Source: Trichosporon coremiiforme
Taxonomy: Eukaryota > Basidiomycota > Tremellomycetes > Trichosporonales > Trichosporonaceae
Direction of reading: 5' to 3'
Length of the DNA stretch: 64,000 nt
Assembly: GCA_039545355.1 (NCBI GenBank)
Contig: BCJJ01000032.1
Coordinates: forward strand, 124,001-188,000
The notes beneath the pieces are model-generated. The model was not told where the DNA came from. It did no database searches and saw only the letters and a program-made list of their open reading frames with translations. Made by a program: the position numbers and the translations under genes. The stretch's first letter is position 1, and each line of letters starts with the position of its first letter. Positions 34,558 through 44,233 of the stretch are shown piece after piece.

Positions 34558-36081
34558 GCCTGGGCTGGATGGAGGTGATATGATGGTGGAGGCGGCACGG
34601 CGCGGTGGCGCGCCAGAGCCGGCCGGTCGGGGTCGGGATTGGCGAAAGGAGGGTGCGGGTGAGTGGTGATCAGAGTTTCACGATGAAAAGCGAGGGTCGG
34701 GGGTCGGTGTGAGATGATGGATGTCGCGAGCCGGAGATGATCGAGGGTGGTGTGGATGGTTACAGGTGTGATGGATGGGAAAGGACAAGTCCGAGGTGAA
34801 GTTGGACGGTCGTGTTGTCTGGCGTGCCGGTTGTTCAGAGAAGTGCGCGGGGCTGGGGCGCCATGGATGCTGGTTTGGTCTGGTCTGTGCGCAACGGGCG
34901 ACGGAGTGTGAGTTGGGATGTTGAGGAAAGGAAAGAGTGTCAAAGATGTGGTGAGCATGAGACGGCGGCGTAGGCTAAGGGGCAGCCTACCGGGGCTGAG
35001 GGACAGGGAAAAATGGGCAGGGACGCGTCTGTGGGACCACTTTACGGCCAGGGCACGGCCAGCTTGGACACCCACGACACACCAGGAGACCAAGGCACTC
35101 TGCACTCTCTCCTGCAGCCTGCCCCCTCTCCCTGGATCACTACTCTTCAGTTCTTGCTGGCTGCGTACTTCGCGTCGTCACTTGCAATCTCATCGCTCAT
35201 CTCATCCACCCAATCTCCATGTGATCGCCGATCAACCTTAGAGATATCCGCCCGCCGTTACTAAGACATTTGAACGGCATCGGCATGCCCCATCGCTCCC
35301 GGCCTTGTTCTGTGGATCCAATCTGACACAGATCTCATGTCCCATCATCAACAAAAGGCACGCGCGTCAAACAAACTTCGAGTTGCATGCAGTGCAGTCA
35401 CTCACTCGCCAAACTGTCACTGCCATACCCACCGCCGAGTATATATTAAGGTTTGCAGCACACCTCCGACTCTCCCAAGCTGCTCCCCGTCTCCATCGCA
35501 GCCTCGGGCAACTACAGTGAACATACCTCAGTCTACTCGTTATGCTTCAGCCAGTCTGCGGGTGATCGTTCACAGAGGCACTGTGCCTACCCAGGAACCT
35601 CCGTGCCCTAAGCCTCCATGTTACCACCCGGGGTCCCGTGAGCCGCCTCATGCCTTCGACTTCGCTGCAAGCTTGGACTACCATTCGTGTCTGCTGGGTG
35701 AGATTTGTAGCCGGGCCCGCGTTAAGAAGCTGCTCCAGAGATTCTCGGTAGTCTGTCGGTGTGCTTCTTCCTAGGCATCTGGGTCTGCTTCTAAGCTTCC
35801 ACATGCACCGCTGACCGTGCGCGGCCAGCGTGGGCGAGTGATGCCCAACGTGGTGGGTGCATGAGCGCTAGCACTCTACTTCCCAGAATTGGTGCTAGCG
35901 GCTAGGAGACGGGCCGTAGCCAAGGTCCCAACGTGCTCGTGACCAATAGTGACAGCAGCGCTGACGTGAAACGCCCAGCCCGCAGCTATGCGCAGCCTGC
36001 AGTGAGCACCAGTGATGCTTTGTAATGGCATTCTAATTGCTTATTAGTCGTTTCATCGGAAGACTTATCAGATTATAGTCA

Positions 36082-36089
36082 CCACGTGG
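36082..36089. promoter_or_regulatory. CCACGTGG palindrome upstream of ERV2
   Basis: An 8-base palindrome with a CACGTG core lies about 310 bases before the ERV2 start. CACGTG is bound by bHLH factors, and the CCACG half also occurs in ER stress elements. Which factor uses it, if any, is unknown. Confidence 0.3.
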
Positions 36090-36182
36090 CATCACTCCTT
36101 GCCCTTCCCGCCTGGAACCGACGATCCGAGCAGCGATGTCCGCCGAACACCGTCGTCATGGCGATCTGTTGTACTTGACCCT

Positions 36183-36213
36183 CACACTTCACACTTCACA
36201 CTCTTCACACTTC
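36183..36213 (+). repeat. Short tandem repeat of CACACTT units
   Basis: About four copies of a 7-base unit (CACACTT, the third interrupted by an extra TC) lie in the pyrimidine-rich leader or core promoter of ERV2. Confidence 0.75.
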
Positions 36214-36399
36214 ATCTACACTGTCCAATCCCTACACTCCTTGACACTACTTCAGTTCTAGCCAGCCTTTCGACATCTGCCGGCTCTCCCAGATTGACAG
36301 AGGCACGTTCGCCACCCAACCCCGCCCTCCACCGGCGCTCATCGACGCACAATCCTCCCCTCTCCCGTCAGCTGAACCCGACCCAGCGACACCAACACC

Positions 36400-37395
36400 A
36401 TGTTCAGCGTTCCAAGAGTCGCGCGACTCTTTCTAATCCTCACCGCCCTCCTCGCCATCCCGTCGCTGTACCTCTTCTACCCCGGCCCCAGACCAGCCGC
36501 CCTCCAAAAGTTCGGCTGGGACGTAGGCGGTATAGACGGGGAGCATTTCCGCACCCCCGCCGAGATCCTCGAGGCCAACTCGAACCACCAACAACAGCAC
36601 GACGGTCACGAGAAGACGCCCGAGGAAGCCGCCGTCGAGATCGAGTATGAGGAGCAGCGAGCGCTGATCGACGGCGAGAGCGTGAACCATGGCTCTGGGG
36701 GAAATGCGCCGGAGCATGTTGGTGAAGGTGGAGACAGGAAGGGATCAGGCGGCGGTGGCGGACCGGCAGACGACAGTTTCGACCATGAGAAGCACAGGGA
36801 GGTGTCTGGCGGGAAGGAGGAGCAGCACGCCGTCGGAGCGCACGGTAGCGAGGAGATTGGCGCAGTCATCATGCCACATCTCGGAAACGCGACTGCGAAG
36901 TAAGTCCCCCACACACATACCCTACGCTCTGCTCTCCCCGCTCTACTCTCCCGCCCTTCACATCTTTTCAGCTCCCGATCTCTCGATCTTCAGCTAACGC
37001 ACAGAGCCGAGCTGGGCCGCGGCTCCTGGCGTCTGCTCCACCTCATGACGCTCCGGTATCCCGACAATCCCACGCCGGACGACCGCCAGGCTCTGAAATC
37101 CTTCTTCCACCTCTTCAGCCGTCTGTATCCCTGTGGCGAGTGCGCCGAACACTTCCAGGGCATGCTGAAGGAGTACCCCGTGCAGACGGGCAGTCGAAAG
37201 AGCGCGAGCCTGTGGCTGTGCAATTTGCACAATATCGTGAATGCCCGGCTTCACAAGCCGGAATTCGACTGTCTCACGCTCGACGAGACGTATGATTGTG
37301 GGTGTGGGAATGAGACTAGCCCCGATGCCGAGGGGAAGGAGGGGAAGGGAGGGGAGAAGGGGAAGAGGGCATACACGGCGGTGATTGAGGCGTAG
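36400..37395 (+). CDS. ERV2: ER FAD-linked sulfhydryl oxidase, ERV2-like (296 aa)
   Basis: The enzyme makes disulfides in the ER lumen by passing electrons from thiols through FAD to oxygen. Exons are 36400-36899 and 37005-37395 with a 105-nt intron. The N-terminus has a membrane signal anchor (ARLFLILTALLAIPSLYLFY), which favours Erv2 over mitochondrial Erv1. The Erv/ALR domain lies in the second exon: GRGSWRLLHLMTLRYPDNPT, the active site CGEC (about residues 210-213), LWLCNLHNIVN, and a C-terminal CGC shuttle (in DCGCGNE), which is the arrangement known for yeast Erv2. Between anchor and domain is a long acidic, Gly/His-containing linker (about residues 40-165) that makes the protein longer than yeast Erv2 (196 aa). 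Confidence 0.93.
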
Positions 37396-37617
37396 GCGAT
37401 AGGCGTGAGCGATGCAGCAGAGGGAGAGGATCGAGAGGATCGAGAGGAGTGGAGATGGCTAAAGAGCAACAGACACTCCGTACAAGCCGTTCCAGTAGTA
37501 GACATATCCAGTATACACAAAAGTGGACAATCAGTAGCTAAACACATGTAAACTTCTCGCATATCTGCTACTACTCTATCATCGTCTCGACGCTCAGCCT
37601 CGCCCTTCGGGCTCGAC

Positions 37618-38507
37618 CTAGGCAGCAACGGCGGGAACGGCACCACCAGCAGGAATCTCCTCCTTGGACAGAATCTCCTTGCCCGTCTTGGCAATCTTCT
37701 CGGTCACGGTCTCGAAGGAAGGGAGGGAAGGGCCGTACACGACCACGCGCTGGGTGGGGAGCGAGACGACGAAGCCGTTGGCTGGTGTTAGCGGGCGAGG
37801 GGTGGAGACGGAGCGAGCGGGCGTGGAGTGACGAAGTGTAGAGGGCGGGGAGTGGCTAGGTAGAGAGGGCGTGGAGTGATGAGGCAGAGCGACCTCGAGC
37901 CCGATCTGCGCTTCTTTTGGAAGCCGGGGAGAGTTTTGATGGGAAATGGAAGAAAAGACCGTATGCGTCTCGCCCGGGAGGTACTCACGCGCCTCAATGT
38001 TCTTCTTGAGCACACGCTCAATCGCGCCCGAACAGCCGCCACAGGTCATCTTGACGGTGTAGTTGTAGGCGGGGCCGGTGGTCTGTATGTCAGCTTGGCA
38101 CACTCACGCGAGCGAAGCGAGCGGGGGTGGGCGAAGCAGATACGGCGAGCGAAGCAAGGAGAGCAACAGCGAGCAACGAGGACGAGAGACAGCGAGCAAG
38201 GCGAGGAGCTAGTAATCCGCAAACCAAGCAAGGGGATCCGGGTGACCAGAGAAGATCCAGCCCGCTGCTGGAGCGGAGAGAGATTGAGGCGAGGAGGTCA
38301 ATCCCATACAAGCACGACACTGCGCCAACTGCCCCCGAATAAGCGTCTGTGAGTCTGCGGCGAGACTGGTGACTGCATGACTTGAGTCGTAGTTTCCACT
38401 ACCTCCGGCTTGCTGAGAGAGCCGCCGCGCTCTTCGCTGTATCATTTTCGCGCTGCTGCTCCACCGCGACTGTAGTATCAGAGGGAGAAACTCACAGGAG
38501 CAGACAT
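37618..38507 (-). CDS. ATX1: ATX1-type cytosolic copper chaperone (89 aa)
   Basis: The protein carries Cu(I) to the secretory-pathway P-type ATPase (Ccc2 in yeast). Exons are 38507-38496 (only four codons, MSAP), 38082-37989 and 37781-37618, joined in frame. The heavy-metal-associated domain shows MTCGGCSGAIERVLKK with the copper-binding M-x-C-x-x-C, a second strand VVSLPTQRVVVYG and a helix with the lysine cluster IAKTGKEIL typical of Atx1. A short Ala/Pro/Val tail follows. The first intron (413 nt) is about ten times the usual length here and contains GCGAGC-type low-complexity sequence. Donor GTGAGT and acceptor CAG are present at each junction, but the four-codon first exon is the least certain part. 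Confidence 0.88.
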
Positions 38508-39187
38508 GATTCTAGCTGTTTTGGCGTAGAGTAGAAGACGGGAGAGAATTCAGTAAAGAGTATTGTTGTTGCTTGAGCACCGCCAGCAACCTTTATTTCA
38601 ATGTGTGGCCAGCAGGGTCCCCGGATGGCGTCACCGATTTGAGTGGCTGATGGATGACTGAGGCACGGGGACGGCCGAAACGTCGCCAGTCACGGACCTG
38701 CCTCCACCAAGCTCGATCTCTGCTTACACACCACCAGGGCTCGCATCACATCTCCTGCTAGGCTGCTCTTGATATGCGTGAACTACGTGGATGAACATAT
38801 CGGTTAGGCACCAAGGTGGGAGCCCATCGGGCAGCAAATCTCGCGCATCGACGATGCCTGGAAGAGGACACGAGGCACCAGAGGAGGACCTGTCCCGTAC
38901 ACTGCCCGCAGATCTCGCGCATCGGCCATCACCTCGCCGAGGGCAGTGCCCGCAATGTCGGCGGTGCGCACCGCAACTGACCTCACTGAGCACGCACCAG
39001 AAGGAGCAAGTTGCTATCAAGTACACATTGCATAGTCTATCGCTGCCAAGTATTACTGCCTGCGCTACTCTCCTTCCGGCACTCCTCGTGCTTTCGGAGC
39101 AGCCCTGGCACGGCCGCTGTCGGACACTCTGCCGCAGACTCTGTCAGAGCTCGCACATCACACCTCGCTATGCTCGGTGCTCGGTGC
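38508..39187. other. Intergenic region upstream of ATX1
   Basis: This holds the ATX1 promoter and the 3' flank of SPC3, both genes being on the minus strand. No copper-regulatory element or other gene was recognised with confidence. Confidence 0.5.
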
Positions 39188-40106
39188 CTACTCGCGCTTC
39201 GGGATTGCCACCTCGCCCTGCGCCGTCGCGGCCACTCCGCTCGTGAGCAGACCGACATACGGCATCACGTTGTAGTGCAGCGTCAGGTTGGCGAGGTGCA
39301 CGTTGCTGCTGTCAGCTAAAGTCACCAAGCGGAAAGCTCAGAGGCGGCCGCAGGGCTCGCAGCCCTCCCACCACCTGGTCATCATGATGCCTCCAGGGCT
39401 CATATTGGCATATGCCTGGCTTCCGAACGGGCGTTTCTCGAGCCTGGCAACGCCGCCTTCGGCGCCGTTGCTCAGCATACTCACTCAAACTTGCCATCGG
39501 GCTGGTGCCAAAAGTACACGTTCCTCGCTCCCTCGAGCCTGATCTTGGCGTTCTTGAACGTCTTGGTCTTCCTGTGCTTCTGCCTTCCGTCATGGAACGC
39601 GTCGACGGACCTGAAGTCGCCCGAAGCGCGGGTCACGATGCGGTCCCAGAGCACGACCTGGTGCGCCTCCTTCGAGACCTCGTCGACATAGTCCGCGAGC
39701 AGGTAGAGGAAGACCTGTTTCGTGTTGTACGATTTCAGGACGGGGGTCAGGTCGGCCTTGACGTCGAACTTGAGCTTGAGCACGTCTTCCTCGGGCGAAC
39801 GCCAGCGTGAAGGGTTGCGGCCGCGCGTGCTGGGGTTAGCTAAGCTTCACGAATACCAAACTGAGTGGAAAGGGCTGGTAGATGAAGATAGTAGAGGGAA
39901 TGAGGAGAAGGAAGCAGGGACCGAAAGTCACTGGCCTTACGGCCAGAGACTAGCACTCACATCATCAGCGACTTGACGTCAATCTTGCCCGGGGCTAGGG
40001 TCGGCTGGTGGTACCAGCTAGCCAGGGAGATGAGGCCGAGCAAGACCATGACGGCTGTCGTCGCCAGGGAGGAGAGCTGGTTCAGCCGCTGGAACGTCGA
40101 GTACAT
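39188..40106 (-). CDS. SPC3: Signal peptidase complex subunit SPC3 (203 aa)
   Basis: SPC3/SPCS3 is the glycosylated, single-pass subunit essential for signal peptide cleavage in the ER membrane. Exons are 40106-39961, 39829-39485 and 39308-39188; introns are 131 and 176 nt. The N-terminal membrane helix (about residues 14-32) precedes a luminal domain with FDVKADLTPVLKSYNTKQVF, HQVVLWDRIV and RLEGARNVYFWHQPDGK. The last exon supplies SNVHLANLTLHYNVMPYVG, which matches the conserved family C-terminus (N-L-T-L-x-W/Y-N-V-x-P). If the second intron were retained, a TGA directly after its donor would truncate the protein at 164 residues. Length is close to yeast Spc3 (184 aa). Confidence 0.93.
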
Positions 40107-40503
40107 CGCAGCGGCGTGTTCGGCGTGGTGTTGTTGTTGCTGGCGAGGTGACGCTCGTGATCGACGAGGAAGGCGTGGAGGTCGCGAGCTGAAAGTGGAG
40201 GTTGCATTAGCGGAGGTAAATGGGATGATCAATTTAGCTTGGATAGGTTGTATTAGGAGAGTCGTATTGATTACAGCTTGATCACGTGTTTTGACGATCA
40301 CAAGGTGGAGGGTGCCGAGACCTGGATTTTCGAGATGGTGACTGCATTCCAGCATCCCTGTCTGACGAGGACGGGGTGCATGAGGACGTGCCGGACATCG
40401 CGGCCAGCATGATGCTCAGCGTGGGCTTCCCGGGGAGGCGTACAATGGCCGTGCCGTCTCATTGTCCAACATCCCTGCAACTCTATTGACCGGAACGCCC
40501 AGC

Positions 40504-40722
40504 ATGTTCGGGCACCCGGGGAATCCAGCGGTGGCGATACAATTTGCAGTGTCGATGGTGGCGACTGTAGTGTCCCTCGCCACGTCGATTAGTCAGCTCC
40601 TGCTCCCTGCCTTCGGAGGTGCTGACGAGGCGGGAGTGGACAGTGGTGACGAGGCGCCAAGCAGCGACGAGGACACGTCAGCTGCCAGCGCCGTTAGACG
40701 GCCGAGACTTGAGTGTCCATGA
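40504..40722 (+). CDS. Possible small membrane-protein open frame (72 aa)
   Basis: From the ATG at 40504 the frame encodes a hydrophobic segment (AVAIQFAVSMVATVVSLATS) followed by an acidic Ser/Asp/Glu tail and a basic end. The composition is more protein-like than neighbouring short frames, but there is no family match and no splice evidence. It could be a chance frame in the SPC3-KAR2 promoter region. Confidence 0.2.
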   Translation: MFGHPGNPAVAIQFAVSMVATVVSLATSISQLLLPAFGGADEAGVDSGDEAPSSDEDTSAASAVRRPRLECP

Positions 40723-41267
40723 CATGTCTTGTTTCTTTTGTCGGTCCGAGTAGATCGGGGATTTTCGATGCATGGAGACAAGGCTCTACATGAGCGCTCG
40801 GGCCCAGAACCCTCTGTGGCGATTGCGACGATCACGGGTGCGGCTGGCAGTCACCTGTACCTTGTACTATGGCTACCTCAATGGACAAGCGAGATGGGAG
40901 ACACCCTGGCGCTGGGAGATGAGATCGGGGACGCTGACACACGAGACAGCACCTGGACAGCAGCCGAATGACCGGGACTGAGTGCGGGACGGAAAGGGTT
41001 CGCCACGCAAGGGGTGTTGCTGGTTGATGCTGTCTGCCGTGGTCGGCAGTGAGAGCGGCGAGTGCGGCTGACGCAGCGGCGGTTGGGCCGAATGCGGTAG
41101 AAGGGCCTAGCACTCAGGACTCGCCCAGGAGCACTCCAGGACGGTCAGGACGTGCGGCGAGTGCGGACGGAGAAGGGGCAACCGGGCGGTGCGGGAGCAA
41201 TTCATCACCACTCCAGACGTGCCGGAGTAGCCCCGCTGGCGCGCTGGCACCAGAGCTCATCCCGACG

Positions 41268-41288
41268 CCACGTCACAGAGGTGCCACG
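41268..41288 (-). promoter_or_regulatory. Unfolded-protein-response element upstream of KAR2
   Basis: The minus strand reads TGACGTGG at 41275-41268, an exact match to the UPRE bound by XBP1/Hac1-type bZIP factors, about 150 bases before the KAR2 start. A second CCACG core follows at 41284-41288. In Cryptococcus the corresponding factor is Hxl1; use of this site by such a factor is inferred. Confidence 0.6.
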
Positions 41289-41420
41289 TTGCACCGACCA
41301 CGGCCGACGCGACTGCAACCACCAGACAGAGATATTAATTACCACCACCAACCGCATCCTTTCCCCTTTTCTTTTTTCCTCGTCCATCCCAACTACACCT
41401 CCCACACTCCTTCAGCCAAA

Positions 41421-43514
41421 ATGGCATACCCTCGTGCCACCATCAGGCCGAAGCGCTCACGAGCCGCAAAGGCCCAGCGCTCCATCCTCGCAAACGTCGG
41501 CGTCATCGCCCTCGTCCTCCTCTGCTGCCTCTGCTTCCTCCCCGCCGGCAACCTCGTTCGTGCCGCTGAGACCGAGGAGAAGAAGTACGAAAATGTCATC
41601 GGTATCGACCTTGGGTGAGTACTATCAAGCTGCTGAAGCTGCGGACTCCAGCTAATGACCAGAACTACTTACTCGTGTGTCGCTATCCAGAAGGGCGGAA
41701 AGGTTGAGATTATCGCGAACGACCAGGGCAACCGTATCACTCCCTCTTGGGTCGGTTTCACCGACGAGGAGCGCCTGATTGGTGACGCCGCCAAGAACCA
41801 GGCTCCCCAGAACCCGTCCAACACTGTTTTCGATGCCAAGCGTCTCGTCGGCCGCAAGTACTCGGACCCCGAGGTGCAGCGTGACAAGAAGCACTGGCCC
41901 TTCGCTGTTGTCTCCAAGGCCGGTAAGCCCATGATCCAGGTCACCGCCAAGGGCAACAAGAAGGACTTCTCCGCCGAGGAGATCTCCGCCATGGTCCTCT
42001 CCAAGATGAAGGAGACCGCCGAGGCTTACCTCGGTGAGCCCGTCACCCACGCCGTTGTCACCGTCCCCGCCTACTTCGACGACGCTCAGCGCAAGGCGAC
42101 CATTGACGCCGGTACCATCGCCGGCCTCAACGTCCTCCGTCTCGTCAACGAGCCTACCGCCGCCGCCATCGCCTACGGCCTTGACCGTATCAAGGACAAG
42201 GAGGAGCGCCAGATCATTGTCTACGACCTCGGTGGTGGTACTTTCGATGTCTCGCTCCTCTCGATTGAGGACGGCGTCTTCGAGGTTCTTGCCACCGCCG
42301 GTGACACCCACCTCGGTGGTGAGGACTTTGACAACCGTGTCATGGACTACATCATCAAGAAGTACAAGAAGGACACTGGCGTCGACGTTTCTGGCAACAA
42401 GAAGGCCATGGGCAAGCTCCGCCGTGAGGTCGAGAAGGCCAAGCGCACTCTCTCTTCGCAGATGTCCACCAAGATTGAGATCGAGTCCTTTGAGGGCGGC
42501 AACGACCTCTCCGAGACCCTTACCCGCGCCAAGTTCGAGGAGCTCAACGTTGACCTCTTCCGCAAGACCATGAAGCCTGTTGAGCAGGTTCTCAAGGACG
42601 CCGGTGTCAAGAAGTCTGAGGTTGACGATATTGTTCTTGTTGGTGGCTCTACCCGTATCCCCAAGGTCCAGGCTCTCCTCAAGGAGTACTTCAACGGCAA
42701 GGAGCCTTCCAAGGGTATTAACCCCGACGAGGCTGTCGCCTACGGTGCCGCCGTCCAGGGTGGTGTCCTCTCCGGTGACGACGGAGCCAACGGTGTCCTC
42801 CTCATCGACGTCTGCCCCCTTACTCTCGGTATCGAGACCACTGGCGGTGTCATGACCAAGCTCATTGGCCGCAACTCGGTCGTCCCCACCAAGAAGGCTC
42901 AGATCTTCTCCACCGCCGTCGACAACCAGCCCACCGTCCAGATCCAGGTCTACGAGGGTGAGCGTTCGATGACCAAGGACAACAACAAGCTTGGCCAGTT
43001 CGACCTCACCCACATTCCTCCCGCTCCTCGTGGTGTTCCTCAGATCGAGGTCACCTTTGAGATTGACGCCAACGGTATCCTCAAGGTCTCTGCCCTTGAC
43101 AAGGGTACCGGCAAGTCCGAGTCGATCACCATCACCAACGACGACCGCCGCCTGTCCCAGGAGGACATTGACCGCATGGTCCAGGAGGCTGAGGAGTTTG
43201 CCGACGAGGACGCTGCCATCAAGAAGCGCATCGAGGCCAAGAACTCGCTCGAGAACATGGTTTACTCGCTCAAGGGCCAGCTCAACGACAAGGAGGGTCT
43301 CGGTGGCAAGCTCGACTCTGACGACAAGGAGACGATCGAGGAGGCCATCAAGGAGAAGCAGAAGTGGCTCGACTCGAACCCGTCTGCGGACGCCGAGGAC
43401 TACGAGGAGCAGCTTTCTGAGCTCCAGTCGACTGTTGCCCCGATCACTGCCAAGCTGTACCAGGGAGGTTCGGCTGGTGACGACGAGGTCCCCTTCAACC
43501 ACGATGAGCTCTAA
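41421..43514 (+). CDS. KAR2: ER Hsp70 chaperone BiP/KAR2 (681 aa)
   Basis: BiP folds proteins in the ER lumen, helps translocation and ERAD, and senses the unfolded-protein response. Exons are 41421-41614 and 41663-43514; the 48-nt intron splits the first ATP-binding motif (GIDLG then TTYSCV). The leader is long and basic before its hydrophobic core ([17 protein letters not shown]), with cleavage expected near VRA-AE. Hsp70 landmarks are [38 protein letters not shown], the linker region [17 protein letters not shown] and the substrate domain. The protein ends in HDEL, the ER retrieval signal. Codon use is strongly biased (nearly all Lys as AAG, many C-ending codons), as expected for a very highly expressed gene. 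Confidence 0.98.
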
Positions 43515-44233
43515 GAAGGAAACGAGCTTGTAATACTGTAGCATTGCATAACCCCCCACCCCAACCCTACATCCCACTCGACGATGGGAAACAAGAAGAA
43601 TATGGATTCGTAGTAGACTCAAACAGTGTTTTAATGCACTTGATACCGCATATGACAAGCGTGCTGCAGAGCTTTGAGTGTTTGTGTTTGTGTGCTGATG
43701 TTTGCGAGGGCGGGAGGCGGATTGTCTACCCACCGGATGGTTACTGGAAGAGGGAAGACGAACATGAGTTGTGCCAGGGTCAGCGTTGCGGAGGCGTGAC
43801 GCGGTTGATTTCTTGTATTCTTGTGGGCAGAGTGTGATCCTTAGCGAGTGATCCGCACGTTGCTAATGTTGCGCTAATGGGAGTTAATGCGACGCGGTAG
43901 TGAGACATTAGGAAAGATGTGCTTCCGCTAATGGTGGGTGGCTTGCAATCCTGCAGGCGATGCCCCCTCAGCCCCCTCAGTGGCACGTGGTTTGACGCAC
44001 AACACGCTTGCGCTCAGGATCCATGTTGGATTCAGCCTCAGCCTCTCGCCCCCGTCCTCAGCACCACCTTCTCGTTCACGTCTCCCTTCCTCGACTCTCG
44101 GTTCCTTCTCTCCTCTCTCTCCCTCCAGTCTGCCTGTCCTTCCCTCTTCTCCTGCTGTCTCCCTCCCGTCGCCTCTGCTCGCGTATCCCCCTCCCCACCA
44201 ACGTGACAGCGGTCGAGAGAGAAGGACAGGCCA
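43515..44233. other. Region between KAR2 and DBF4
   Basis: This holds the KAR2 3' region and the DBF4 promoter with ACGCG cores (43799-43897), then a pyrimidine-rich stretch from 44030 to 44190 as 5' leader. No additional gene is supported. Confidence 0.55.
43799..43897 (+). promoter_or_regulatory. Two ACGCG (MCB core) sites upstream of DBF4
   Basis: ACGCG occurs at 43799-43803 and 43893-43897, 435 and 337 bases before the DBF4 start. These match the MCB core but lack the full ACGCGT palindrome seen at MCM2 and CDC45, so the evidence is weaker. Confidence 0.35.

Larger units (their letters stand above)
34558..36399. other. 1.8-kb divergent intergenic region
   Basis: This long spacer holds the promoters of the 932-aa protein and ERV2. 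It contains an E-box palindrome at 36082-36089 and a short tandem repeat at 36183-36213. Open frames (up to 187 codons) overlap on both strands and are not supported as genes. Confidence 0.5.
40107..41420. other. 1.3-kb divergent region between SPC3 and KAR2
   Basis: This is the promoter region for two ER genes. It holds a CACGTG at 40283-40288 near SPC3 and an unfolded-protein-response motif at 41268-41275 near KAR2. A possible small open frame lies at 40504-40722 and is listed separately. Confidence 0.6.

Noticed and set aside
39481..39484. Stop of SPC3 at the end of exon 2
   Set aside because: The TGA is formed by intron bases at the donor. A downstream exon encodes the conserved family C-terminus.
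41652..43733. Long minus-strand open frame (693 codons) opposite KAR2
   Set aside because: It is exactly antisense to a highly codon-biased Hsp70 gene. Long antisense frames opposite Hsp70 genes are a known by-product of that codon bias.
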